From: FEB-7 sp963698265
GTDB lineage: Bacteria; Pseudomonadota; Gammaproteobacteria; Burkholderiales; Usitatibacteraceae
Assembly (NCBI GenBank): GCA_963698265.1
Contig: CAVOQC010000004.1
Span: 372,001-436,000, forward strand
Length of the DNA stretch: 64,000 nt
Direction of reading: 5' to 3'
Made by a program: the position numbers and the translations under genes
In this document: in pieces, positions 48,705-57,006 of the stretch
Numbering within the stretch: the stretch's first letter is position 1
Layout of the letters: each line of letters begins with the position of its first letter
The notes under the pieces: model-generated
Told to the model about the DNA's origin: nothing
Databases searched by the model: none
The model's input: the letters and a program-made list of their open reading frames with translations, nothing else

Positions 48705-49832
48705 ATGGCAAACCGGAAGTCGGCAGGAATCATCGGGTGGCGCGGGATGGTGGGCTCCGTGCTCATGGAGCGCATGCGCGCCGAGGGGGATTTCGACCTG
48801 GTCGACCCCGTGTTCTTCACCACCTCTGCCGTCGGCGCGTCCGGGCCGGATATCGGTCGCCCCACGGGTCCGCTCAAGGACGCAAGCGACATCGCCGAGC
48901 TGGCGAAAAGCGAGATCCTCATCACCTGCCAGGGCGGCGACTACACCAAGGCCGTCTATCCGAAGCTGCGCGCAGCCGGCTGGAAGGGCTACTGGATCGA
49001 TGCGGCCTCGGCCCGGCGCATGGAGAAGGACGCGGTCATCATCCTCGATCCCGTCAACCGGCCGGTCATCGACCGCGCACTGGCCGCCGGCGTGAAGGAC
49101 TACATCGGCGGCAATTGCACCGTGAGCCTCATGCTCATGGCGATCGACGGCTTGCTCAAGGCCGACCTGGTGGAATGGGTCAGCGCCATGACCTACCAGG
49201 CCGCCTCCGGGGCGGGCGCGCAGAACATGCGCGAGCTCCTGCAGCAGATGGGCGAGGTGCACTTCGCGGCCAAGGCGCTCCTGGACGACCCGGCGTCGGC
49301 CATCCTGGACATCGATCGTGAAGTCGCGGGGATCCTGCGCGACGAGCGGTTCCCGACGACGCATTTCGGGGTGCCTCTGGCGGGAAGCCTGCTTCCGTGG
49401 ATCGACGCCGATCTCGGCGACGGCCAGAGCCGCGAGGAATGGAAAGGGCACGCCGAGACCAACAAGATCCTCGGACGCGAAGCGGCGCCGGTCGTGGTCG
49501 ACGGCCTGTGCGTGCGGGTCGGGGCGATGCGCTGCCATAGCCAGGGGCTCACCCTCAAGCTGAAGAAGGACATTCCCATCGAGGAAATCGAAAAGCTCCT
49601 GGCGCAGGCCAACGACTGGGTGCGTGTGATACCCAACCGCCGGCCCGATTCCCTGGAGCGCCTCACCCCGGCCGCAGTGACCGGGACGCTCGACATTCCG
49701 ATCGGGCGGCTGCGCAAGCTGCGCATGGGCGGAGAGTACGTATCGGCCTTCACGGTGGGCGACCAGCTGCTTTGGGGGGCCGCCGAACCCCTGCGGCGGA
49801 TGCTCCGGCTGGTGTGCGGATCGCAACCCTAG
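48705..49832 (+). CDS. asd: Aspartate-semialdehyde dehydrogenase
   Basis: 375 residues. Asd reduces aspartyl phosphate to aspartate semialdehyde with NADPH, the branch point to lysine/diaminopimelate, threonine and methionine. The NADP-binding motif GWRGMVGS is at the N-terminus, the catalytic Cys138 is in GGNCTVSLMLM, and the substrate region is GVPLAGSLLPWID. The ATG at 48705 was chosen over that at 48699 since CGGA is 8 nt upstream of the former and too close to the latter. It follows leuB by 35 nt and is followed by a hairpin. Confidence 0.96.
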   Translation: MANRKSAGIIGWRGMVGSVLMERMRAEGDFDLVDPVFFTTSAVGASGPDIGRPTGPLKDASDIAELAKSEILITCQGGDYTKAVYPKLRAAGWKGYWIDAASARRMEKDAVIILDPVNRPVIDRALAAGVKDYIGGNCTVSLMLMAIDGLLKADLVEWVSAMTYQAASGAGAQNMRELLQQMGEVHFAAKALLDDPASAILDIDREVAGILRDERFPTTHFGVPLAGSLLPWIDADLGDGQSREEWKGHAETNKILGREAAPVVVDGLCVRVGAMRCHSQGLTLKLKKDIPIEEIEKLLAQANDWVRVIPNRRPDSLERLTPAAVTGTLDIPIGRLRKLRMGGEYVSAFTVGDQLLWGAAEPLRRMLRLVCGSQP

Positions 49833-49835
49833 GGC

Positions 49836-49855
49836 ACCCGGCAATATCGCCGGGT
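49836..49855 (+). terminator. Hairpin after asd
   Basis: ACCCGGC (49836-49842) pairs with GCCGGGT (49849-49855) around AATATC, 4 nt after the asd stop. The T-run is short (TTCC), so it may be a partial terminator that separates the leu-asd unit from fimV. Confidence 0.5.
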
Positions 49856-49880
49856 TCCGGGGCTGAAAGGGAAAAAGTGG

Positions 49881-49920
49881 TTGAAAAAAGCCGGATTTAC
49901 GCGATAATGTGAAAATCCGG
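49881..49920 (+). promoter_or_regulatory. Candidate fimV promoter with inverted repeat
   Basis: TTGAAA (49881-49886) and GATAAT (49903-49908) are 16 nt apart, a good sigma70 match about 86 nt before the fimV ATG. The perfect inverted repeat CCGGATTT (49891-49898) / AAATCCGG (49913-49920) brackets the -10 box, suggesting an operator. Confidence 0.6.
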
Positions 49921-49993
49921 GTGAAATTGAAACGCCAAGCTGTTGATTCAATGGTATTCCATACCTAGTTCCCGGGGTGGGAGAGGGCACACA

Positions 49994-52558
49994 ATGCTGC
50001 GCACAATCAGAACCGGGGTAGCCTTCGCGCTGCTCGCCGGGGCCTCGTTCGCGGTCCAGTCCGCCGGCCTTGGAAAGCTCACCGTCAGTTCGGCGCTCGG
50101 GCAGGTGCTTGCCGCCGAGATCGAGCTGGTGTCCATCCAGCCGGGCGAACTCGATTCGCTTTCGGCGCGCGTCGCATCGCCGGAGTCCTACCGCGACGCG
50201 AGGATCGAGTATTCGTCGGTCTTGCGCCTGCTGCGTTTTTCCGTGGAGAAGCGCGCCAACGGCCAGCCCTACCTCAAGGCGACGAGCGTCGCGCCGATCA
50301 ACGAACCCTTTGTCGACGTCCTGATCGAGGTGACGTGGCCCGCGGGGCGCCTGCAACGCGAGTACCCGATCCTTCTCGACCCGCCGGGATTCTCCGAGGC
50401 AAGGGCCGCGGTTCCCGCGGCCGCCGCCCCGGCTCCTGCGCCGCTGGCGGCCGCTCCTGCCGCCGCAGCGGCCCCGGACGCTCCCGCGCCCATGCCGGCC
50501 GCCAGCGGTTCCCCCTCCGCGAAAACCGAGATGGCCGCCGCGTCACCGGCGCCCGACGCGGAAGGCAAGACGTCGCGTGATTCCTATGGTCCCGTCGAGA
50601 AGGGCGAGACGCTCAGCAAGATCGCCGGGGAGGTGAAGCCCTCGGCTCTGAGCATGGAGCAGATGCTCGTCGCGCTGTACCGGGAGAACAAGGCGGCGTT
50701 CATCGACAACAACATGAACCTCCTGAAGGCGGGCCAGATCCTGCGCGTTCCCTCCGCCGAGGAAGTGGGCAAGATCTCCGGGAAAGAGGCCAACGAGGAA
50801 GTCCGGACGCACGTGAGCAACTGGAAGACCTACCGCGAGGGGCTGGCGGGAGGAGTGGCGGCGATGCCCGCGCGGGGCGAGTCCGCGAGGACCGCGAGTG
50901 GTCAGGTGGGTGCGGCGGCGGTTTCTCCGCCGCCTTCCGTTTCCGCCGAACCCAAGGACATGCTGAAGCTTTCGAAGACCGAGGGCGCCAAGGGCGCCGG
51001 GGCTGCCGGGAAATCGGGCGGCCCGCAGGATCGCGTGAGCGCGATGCAGGAAGAAATCACGGCGAAGGACAAGGCGCTCAAGGAATCGCAGTCCCGGGTC
51101 GCCGACCTCGAAAAGCAGATTCGCGACATGCAGCGTCTCGTGGATCTCAAGGGCAGCGCCCCCGTGAAGGCCGGCGAGCCCGCCAAGACCATGGAAACGA
51201 AGGTCGCGGCCGCGGCTCCGCAGCCCGCCCCCCTTCCGACGCCCGTCGAGGCTCCCAAGGCCGACGGCAAGCCGGCGCCCGTGGCGGTCGACACGAAGGT
51301 CGCCGAAGCGGCGAAGCCGGCCGATACACCTCCCGTGACCGAGCCGCCCAAGCCCGCGGAGGCCGCCAAGCCGCCGCCCGCGGCAAAGCCGGCTGCCAAG
51401 AAACCCGCGCCGCCTCCGGAACCGGATCTCATGGACCAGCTGCTCGACAACCCGGCGATCGTCGCCGGCGGGGTCGGTGGCCTGGGCCTGGTGCTGCTCG
51501 GTGGCTTCCTGTTCATGCGCAACCGCCGCCGGAAGGCGGAGGCGGGGCCCTCCAGCTCGATGACCAGCGCGTTCCCCTCCGATCTCAAACCCAACACGGT
51601 GACCGGCAAGTCCGGTGGAGGGCTCGTCGACACGGGCAACAGCTCCTTCCTCACGGACTTCGACAAGACCGGACCGGGCTCGATCGACACGGACGAGGTC
51701 GATCCCGTGGCGGAAGCCGAGGTCTACATCGCCTACGGTCGCGACGCCCAGGCCGAGGAAATCCTCAAGGAGGCGATGGCGCGCGACAAGAATCGCCACG
51801 AAATCGGGCTGAAGCTGCTCGAGATCTACCACGCCCGCAAGAGCGCGACGGCTTTCGAGACGGTTGCCAAGGAACTGCGCACGGCCGCTGGGGAATCCAG
51901 CGCGATCTGGCAGAAGGCGGCGGCCATGGGCGTGCAGATCGATCCCTCGAATCCGCTCTACGGGGGAGGTTCGGGATCTGCGGCCGCATCGGCCGGGTTC
52001 GAGACATCGGCGCCTGCGCCGAAGCCCAACCTCGATTTCGACCTGGATTCTTCCTCGTCCGCGCAAAGCGCCGGCATCCCGGAGGCGCCCGCATCGAGCT
52101 TCGACCTCGACCTCGGTTCCGACAAGGCAGCGTCGTCCACCGGGGCCGGATCTGGCGACGTGCCCGCGCTCGATTTCGACCTTGCGCCGGCAGCTCCGGG
52201 CGCATCGTCTTCGGCCCAGCCCGACGAGAAGCCCGCGTTCGATTTCGACCTCTCGGCAATGGATTTCCCGTCGTCCTCGCCGTCGACCCCGGCTGCGGCG
52301 CCGTCCGCACCGGACCTGAACCTCTCCGACGATCGCCCCGGGGGCGCGCCGCAGTCTCCGCTCGGCCTCACGGATCTCGACCTCGGCGAAGGCGGGGATG
52401 CCGGTGGCGGCGATGCCGTGACCACCAAGCTCGAACTCGCCAAGGCCTACCTCGAAATCGGGGACAAGGACGGCGCGCGCGAGATCCTGCAGGAAGTGGC
52501 GAAGGAAGGATCGCCTGCGCAGGTTGCCGAAGCGCAGAAGCTGATCGCCTCGCTCTGA
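49994..52558 (+). CDS. fimV: FimV/HubP-type polar scaffold protein
   Basis: 854 residues. FimV is an inner-membrane, peptidoglycan-binding protein that organises the cell pole and supports type IV pilus assembly. Order of parts: signal peptide (1-23), FimV N-terminal domain (25-130, GLGKLTVSSALGQVLAAEIEL), Ala/Pro-rich linker, LysM (about 198-253), coiled coil (about 345-385), Lys/Pro-rich stretch, transmembrane helix (about 487-508) followed by RNRRRK, an acidic cytoplasmic part with TPR-like helices (about 575-640), repeated FDFDL segments, and a FimV C-terminal helix pair (about 810-854). The ATG at 49994 is preceded by GAGAGGG. Its position between asd and truA is conserved in Betaproteobacteria and Pseudomonas. 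Confidence 0.95.
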   Translation: MLRTIRTGVAFALLAGASFAVQSAGLGKLTVSSALGQVLAAEIELVSIQPGELDSLSARVASPESYRDARIEYSSVLRLLRFSVEKRANGQPYLKATSVAPINEPFVDVLIEVTWPAGRLQREYPILLDPPGFSEARAAVPAAAAPAPAPLAAAPAAAAAPDAPAPMPAASGSPSAKTEMAAASPAPDAEGKTSRDSYGPVEKGETLSKIAGEVKPSALSMEQMLVALYRENKAAFIDNNMNLLKAGQILRVPSAEEVGKISGKEANEEVRTHVSNWKTYREGLAGGVAAMPARGESARTASGQVGAAAVSPPPSVSAEPKDMLKLSKTEGAKGAGAAGKSGGPQDRVSAMQEEITAKDKALKESQSRVADLEKQIRDMQRLVDLKGSAPVKAGEPAKTMETKVAAAAPQPAPLPTPVEAPKADGKPAPVAVDTKVAEAAKPADTPPVTEPPKPAEAAKPPPAAKPAAKKPAPPPEPDLMDQLLDNPAIVAGGVGGLGLVLLGGFLFMRNRRRKAEAGPSSSMTSAFPSDLKPNTVTGKSGGGLVDTGNSSFLTDFDKTGPGSIDTDEVDPVAEAEVYIAYGRDAQAEEILKEAMARDKNRHEIGLKLLEIYHARKSATAFETVAKELRTAAGESSAIWQKAAAMGVQIDPSNPLYGGGSGSAAASAGFETSAPAPKPNLDFDLDSSSSAQSAGIPEAPASSFDLDLGSDKAASSTGAGSGDVPALDFDLAPAAPGASSSAQPDEKPAFDFDLSAMDFPSSSPSTPAAAPSAPDLNLSDDRPGGAPQSPLGLTDLDLGEGGDAGGGDAVTTKLELAKAYLEIGDKDGAREILQEVAKEGSPAQVAEAQKLIASL

Positions 52559-52583
52559 TCGCTTCGCCGTTGCAAGTCGCTTG

Positions 52584-52614
52584 ATCGGCGGGGTTTCCCC
52601 CCGCCGATTTCTTT
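52584..52614 (+). terminator. Rho-independent terminator after fimV
   Basis: ATCGGCGGGG (52584-52593) pairs perfectly with CCCCGCCGAT (52599-52608), followed by TTCTTT. It sits between fimV and truA, 9 nt before the truA ATG, so truA transcription must read through it or start within it. Confidence 0.82.
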
Positions 52615-52622
52615 CCCGGCCC

Positions 52623-53408
52623 ATGCGAATCGCTCTCGGCCTCGAGTACGACGGCGCGCCCTTCTGCGGGTGGCAGCACCAGCCCGGGGGATGCGCTGTC
52701 CAGGATCATCTCGAGAGCGCCCTGACGGCGGTGGCGGCGAGCCCCGTCGACACCGTGGCGGCGGGCAGGACCGACGCCCGCGTGCATGCCCGTGCCCAGG
52801 TCGTGCATTTCGACACGGTCGCCGAGCGCGAGGACATCTCGTGGGTTCGCGGAACCAATGCCGCGCTGCCGGCCGCGATCCGGGTGGTGTGGGCGCGACG
52901 GGTTCCCGAATCGTTCCACGCGCGCTACGGCGCGCGTTCGCGCACCTACCAGTACCTGCTGGTGGACGATCCGGTGGCGCCCGGAATCCTCAAGGCGAAG
53001 GCCGGGTGGTTCCACCGCCGACTCGACGTGGCGGCGATGCACGAGGCCGCCCGGTGCCTCGTGGGCGAGCGCGATTTCAGCGCGTTTCGCGATGCCCAGT
53101 GCCAGGCGCGCTCGCCGGTGCGGATCGTTCAGGAGGCGAAGGTGGAAAGGGTCGGCGGCCTTGTGGTCTCGACGGTGCGGGCGAATGCGTTTCTGCACCA
53201 CATGGTGCGAAACCTCGTCGGGAGCCTCGTCTACGTGGGCGCGGGACGCCAGCCCGTGACGTGGATAGCGGATCTGCTCGACCGTCGCGACCGGCGGGAA
53301 GCCGCTCCCACGTTCGCGCCGGACGGCCTTTACCTCTCGGCCATCGAGTATGATCCTGCCTTCGGCCTCCCCGCCTTCCGGCCGAATCCGCTCCTCCCCT
53401 CCCCATGA
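52623..53408 (+). CDS. truA: tRNA pseudouridine(38-40) synthase TruA
   Basis: 261 residues. TruA forms pseudouridine at positions 38-40 of the tRNA anticodon stem. The catalytic Asp51 is in AAGRTDARVHARAQV. Other signatures: LEYDGAPFCGWQ near the N-terminus, RSRTYQYL, and FLHHMVRNLVGSL towards the end. The ATG at 52623 begins at the conserved MRIALGLEYDG; no clear ribosome site precedes it. Its stop overlaps the trpF ATG (ATGA), so the two are coupled. Confidence 0.96.
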   Translation: MRIALGLEYDGAPFCGWQHQPGGCAVQDHLESALTAVAASPVDTVAAGRTDARVHARAQVVHFDTVAEREDISWVRGTNAALPAAIRVVWARRVPESFHARYGARSRTYQYLLVDDPVAPGILKAKAGWFHRRLDVAAMHEAARCLVGERDFSAFRDAQCQARSPVRIVQEAKVERVGGLVVSTVRANAFLHHMVRNLVGSLVYVGAGRQPVTWIADLLDRRDRREAAPTFAPDGLYLSAIEYDPAFGLPAFRPNPLLPSP

Positions 53409-54049
53409 TCTCCCACCGCACGCGCATCAAGATCTGCGGCATTCGCGACCCGGCGACCGGGCGCGCGGCGGCCGAAGCGGGCGCCGACGCGATCGGGTTC
53501 GTCTTCCACGCGGCAAGCCCGCGCGCAATCGATCCCGAGGCGGCCGCGGCCGTGGCGAGGGCCCTTCCGCCCTTCGTGGCGACGGTCGGGCTCTTCGTCA
53601 ATCGCGACGCGGGGGCCGTGCGCGAGGTGCTGGCGCGCGTGCCGCTCGCGATGCTCCAGTTCCACGGCGACGAGACGCCGGATTTCTGCGACCAGTTCGG
53701 CCTGCCGTGGATCCGGGCCATCCGGGTCGGCCCGGAGGTCGATTTGCTAGAATGCGCAGGTCGTTTCCAGCGCGCGGCGGCGCTGCTCCTCGATGCGCAG
53801 GTCGCGGGCGAATTCGGGGGCACCGGCAGCGTGTTCGACTGGGCACTCGTGCCGCCCGCGCTCGCCCGGCCCGTGGTGCTCTCGGGGGGGCTGGACGCCG
53901 GAAACGTGGGCCGAGCCATCCGTGCCGTGAAGCCCTGGGCGGTCGACGTCTCCAGCGGCGTCGAGCGCGAACGCGGGGTCAAGGACGCCGGCCGGATCGA
54001 GGAATTCGTGAGGAGTGTGAGAGATGCAGATGCGCGCGCCGGCGATTGA
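53405..54049 (+). CDS. trpF: Phosphoribosylanthranilate isomerase
   Basis: 214 residues, a small TIM barrel. TrpF catalyses the Amadori rearrangement of N-(5-phosphoribosyl)anthranilate in tryptophan synthesis. The general base Cys11 is in IKICGIRD; the general acid Asp lies near AIRV or in the LDAGN segment; VVLSGGLDAGNVGRAI and DVSSGVE form the phosphate site. The start overlaps the truA stop and the end overlaps the trpB start by 26 nt, which indicates tight translational coupling. Confidence 0.96.
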   Translation: MISHRTRIKICGIRDPATGRAAAEAGADAIGFVFHAASPRAIDPEAAAAVARALPPFVATVGLFVNRDAGAVREVLARVPLAMLQFHGDETPDFCDQFGLPWIRAIRVGPEVDLLECAGRFQRAAALLLDAQVAGEFGGTGSVFDWALVPPALARPVVLSGGLDAGNVGRAIRAVKPWAVDVSSGVERERGVKDAGRIEEFVRSVRDADARAGD

Positions 54050-55259
54050 TCCCCGGATCCCGGAGGCCTACGACCTACCCGATGCGACGGGCCATTTCGG
54101 CCCGTACGGCGGCGTGTTCGTGGCCGAGACGCTGCAGGCGGCCCTGGCGGAGCTTCGCGAGGCGTACGAAGCCTGCCGCAGGGATCCGGCGTTCCGGGCG
54201 GAGCTCGATGGCGAACTCGCCCATTACGTAGGGAGACCAAGCCCCGTCTATCACGCGCGGCGGCTGTCGGACGAACTGGGCGGTGCGCAGATCTACCTGA
54301 AGCGCGAGGACCTGAACCACACCGGCGCCCACAAGATCAACAACACCATGGGCCAGGCGCTCGTCGCCCGCCGCATGGGCAAGCCCCGGGTCATCGCGGA
54401 GACCGGCGCGGGACAGCATGGCGTGGCGGCCGCCACGGTGGCGGCGCGCTACGGCATGGAATGCGTCGTCTACATGGGCACGGAGGACGTCGCGCGGCAG
54501 GCGCAGAACGTCTATCGCATGAAGCTGCTCGGCGCGACGGTGGTGCCGGTCGCGAGCGGTTCGCGAACCCTCAAGGATGCGCTGAACGAGGCGATGCGCG
54601 ACTGGGTGACCAACGTAGCGAACACGTTCTACATCATCGGCACCGTCGCCGGCCCGCACCCGTACCCGATGATGGTGCGCGACTTCAACGCCGTCGTCGG
54701 CAAGGAATGCCTCGAGCAGATGCCCGCGCTCGCCGGCCGCCAGCCGGACTGCATCCTCGCCTGTGTCGGCGGCGGCTCGAACGCGATGGGCATCTTCCAC
54801 TCCTACATTCCCCTCGCCGGCGTGGAGCTTATCGGCGTGGAGGCGGGCGGCCTAGGGATCGCGACCGGAAAGCACGCCGCCACGCTCTCGGCGGGATCGC
54901 CGGGTGTCCTGCACGGCAATCGCACGTACCTGATGCAGGACGAAGACGGGCAGATACTCGAGACGCACTCGATCTCGGCGGGGCTCGACTATCCTGGCGT
55001 CGGCCCCGAGCATGCCTGGCTCAAGGACTGCGGGCGCGCCCGGTACGTTTCCGTGACAGACGAGGAGGCGCTCTCCGCGTTCCATGCGCTGTGCCGCACC
55101 GAAGGCATCATCCCCGCGCTCGAGTCCAGCCATGCGGTGGCCCACGCGATGAAGATGGCGCCGGCGCTCTCCAGGGACCGAATCCTGCTCGTGAACCTTT
55201 CCGGGCGCGGCGACAAGGACATGCACACCGTCGCCAAGGCTTCCGGCATCGAGTTCTAG
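54024..55259 (+). CDS. trpB: Tryptophan synthase beta chain
   Basis: 411 residues. TrpB condenses indole with L-serine using pyridoxal phosphate to give tryptophan. The PLP lysine is Lys104 in NHTGAHKINNTMGQAL; the phosphate-binding loop is CVGGGSNAMGIF; GAGQHGVAAATVAA is also visible. The ATG at 54024 lies within trpF; a second ATG two codons on is an alternative. Acts in a channelled alpha2-beta2 complex with TrpA encoded 31 nt downstream. Confidence 0.97.
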   Translation: MQMRAPAIDPRIPEAYDLPDATGHFGPYGGVFVAETLQAALAELREAYEACRRDPAFRAELDGELAHYVGRPSPVYHARRLSDELGGAQIYLKREDLNHTGAHKINNTMGQALVARRMGKPRVIAETGAGQHGVAAATVAARYGMECVVYMGTEDVARQAQNVYRMKLLGATVVPVASGSRTLKDALNEAMRDWVTNVANTFYIIGTVAGPHPYPMMVRDFNAVVGKECLEQMPALAGRQPDCILACVGGGSNAMGIFHSYIPLAGVELIGVEAGGLGIATGKHAATLSAGSPGVLHGNRTYLMQDEDGQILETHSISAGLDYPGVGPEHAWLKDCGRARYVSVTDEEALSAFHALCRTEGIIPALESSHAVAHAMKMAPALSRDRILLVNLSGRGDKDMHTVAKASGIEF

Positions 55260-55290
55260 TGCCCGCCGCCACGATCCCGCCCGCCACGCC

Positions 55291-56112
55291 ATGAGCCGCA
55301 TCGCCGCCACCTTCGAGGTACTTCGCGCCAAGGGCCGCGCAGCACTCGTGCCCTTCGTCACCGCAGGCGATCCCACGCCCGCGCACACGCTCGACGTGAT
55401 CCGGGCGCTCGTCCGCAACGGCGCGGACGTGGTCGAACTCGGCGTTCCCTTCTCCGACCCGATGGCCGACGGCCCGACGATCCAGCGCTCCTCCGAGCGG
55501 GCGCTGCGCGCGGGCGCCGGGCTCGCGGGCATCCTGGAGGCGGTCGCACAATACCGGCGCGAGGACGATCGCACGCCGATCGTGCTGATGGGCTACGCGA
55601 ACCCGGTGGAGCGCATCGGCGCCGCCGCCTTCGCGGCGCGTGCGGGGGATGCGGGCGTCGACGGCGTCCTGATCGTCGACTACCCGCCGGAGGAAAGCGG
55701 GCCCTGGGTCAAGGCGCTTGCCGGCGCCGGCATCGACCCGATTTTCCTGCTCTCACCCACGTCCTCCGAGGCCCGCATCGAACTCGTGGCGCGCCTGGCG
55801 AAAGGCTACATCTACTACGTCTCGCTCAAGGGAGTGTCCGGCTCCGCCCACATCGACACGGGCGACGTGGAGCGCATGCTCGGGCGGATTCGCGCGCGCA
55901 CGGGCGTCCCTGTGGGCGTGGGCTTCGGCATACGTGACCCGCAGACGGCCCGCACCATCGCGCGCTTCGCCGACGCGGTAGTCGTCGGAAGCCGGATCGT
56001 CGAGGAGATCGAGCGCGCTGACCCCGACGATGCGGCCGACCGTGCCGGCGCCGTGCTCGCGCAGTTTCGCGCCGGCATCGACGCGGCGATGGGCGACAGG
56101 GCCGCCGCATGA
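55291..56112 (+). CDS. trpA: Tryptophan synthase alpha chain
   Basis: 273 residues. TrpA splits indole-3-glycerol phosphate into indole and glyceraldehyde-3-phosphate and passes indole to TrpB. The catalytic Glu49 (VVELGVPFSDP) and Asp60 (MADGPTIQ) are at the E. coli positions. The phosphate-binding region GVGFGIRDP and VVVGSRIV are present. Its stop overlaps the accD ATG (ATGA). Confidence 0.97.
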   Translation: MSRIAATFEVLRAKGRAALVPFVTAGDPTPAHTLDVIRALVRNGADVVELGVPFSDPMADGPTIQRSSERALRAGAGLAGILEAVAQYRREDDRTPIVLMGYANPVERIGAAAFAARAGDAGVDGVLIVDYPPEESGPWVKALAGAGIDPIFLLSPTSSEARIELVARLAKGYIYYVSLKGVSGSAHIDTGDVERMLGRIRARTGVPVGVGFGIRDPQTARTIARFADAVVVGSRIVEEIERADPDDAADRAGAVLAQFRAGIDAAMGDRAAA

Positions 56113-56978
56113 GCTGGTTCCGCAAGCTCCTGCCGCCCAAGATCAAGCGCGAGGAGGGCACGCACCGCAAGGCCGTCCCGGAAGGCCTCTGGAGCAAGTG
56201 CCCCTCGTGCGAGGCGGTGCTCTACTTCACCGATCTCGAGAAGAACCTGCACGTCTGCCCGAAGTGCAGCTTCCACAACCGGCTCACCTCGCGCCAGCGT
56301 CTCGACGCGTTCATGGATGCGGAAGGGCGCGCGGAACTCGCTTCGGAGGTGATCCCGCTGGACCCGCTCAAGTTCAAGGACAGCCGCAAGTACACCGAGC
56401 GGCTCTCCGAGGCGGAGAAGGAAACCGGAGAGACCGACGCCCTGGTCGTGATGCAGGGGGCGGTGAGAAACGTGCCCGTCATCGCGGCCGCCTTCGAATT
56501 CGAGTTCCTGGGCGGCTCCATGGGATCGGTGGTGGGGGAACGGTTCGTGCGGGCGGTCCAGGCCTGCTGCGACGAGCGCGTGCCCTACGTCTGCTTCACC
56601 GCGACGGGCGGGGCGCGCATGCAGGAGGGGTTGTTCTCGCTCCTGCAGATGGCGAAGACCACCGCGTCCCTGCACCAGTTGAGCGCGGCCCGGCAGCCTT
56701 TCATCTCGGTGCTCACGGACCCCACGATGGGCGGCGTGTCGGCGAGTTTTGCCATGATCGGCGACGTGGTGATAGCGGAGCCCGGCGCGCTCGTGGGCTT
56801 CGCCGGCCCGCGCGTCATCGAGCAGACCGTGCGCGAGACGCTGCCGGAAGGGTTCCAGCGCGCCGAATTCCTGCTGGAAAAGGGCGCCATCGACATGATC
56901 GTCGATCGCCGGGAGATGCGGGAACGCGTGTCGCGGCTGATCGCGCTGCTCAAGCGCGAGCCGGCGCCCGAGGCATGA
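56109..56978 (+). CDS. accD: Acetyl-CoA carboxylase carboxyltransferase subunit beta
   Basis: 289 residues. AccD with AccA transfers CO2 from carboxybiotin to acetyl-CoA, the committed step of fatty-acid synthesis. A four-cysteine zinc ribbon lies near the N-terminus (KCPSCEAVLY and HVCPKCSFHN), followed by the crotonase-like domain with TATGGARMQEGLFSLLQMAK and the oxyanion segment PTMGGVSASFAMIGD. Translationally coupled to trpA; folC follows after 28 nt. Confidence 0.97.
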   Translation: MSWFRKLLPPKIKREEGTHRKAVPEGLWSKCPSCEAVLYFTDLEKNLHVCPKCSFHNRLTSRQRLDAFMDAEGRAELASEVIPLDPLKFKDSRKYTERLSEAEKETGETDALVVMQGAVRNVPVIAAAFEFEFLGGSMGSVVGERFVRAVQACCDERVPYVCFTATGGARMQEGLFSLLQMAKTTASLHQLSAARQPFISVLTDPTMGGVSASFAMIGDVVIAEPGALVGFAGPRVIEQTVRETLPEGFQRAEFLLEKGAIDMIVDRREMRERVSRLIALLKREPAPEA

Positions 56979-57006
56979 ACGCCCGTCCGGCCCCGCATTC
57001 CGCGCG

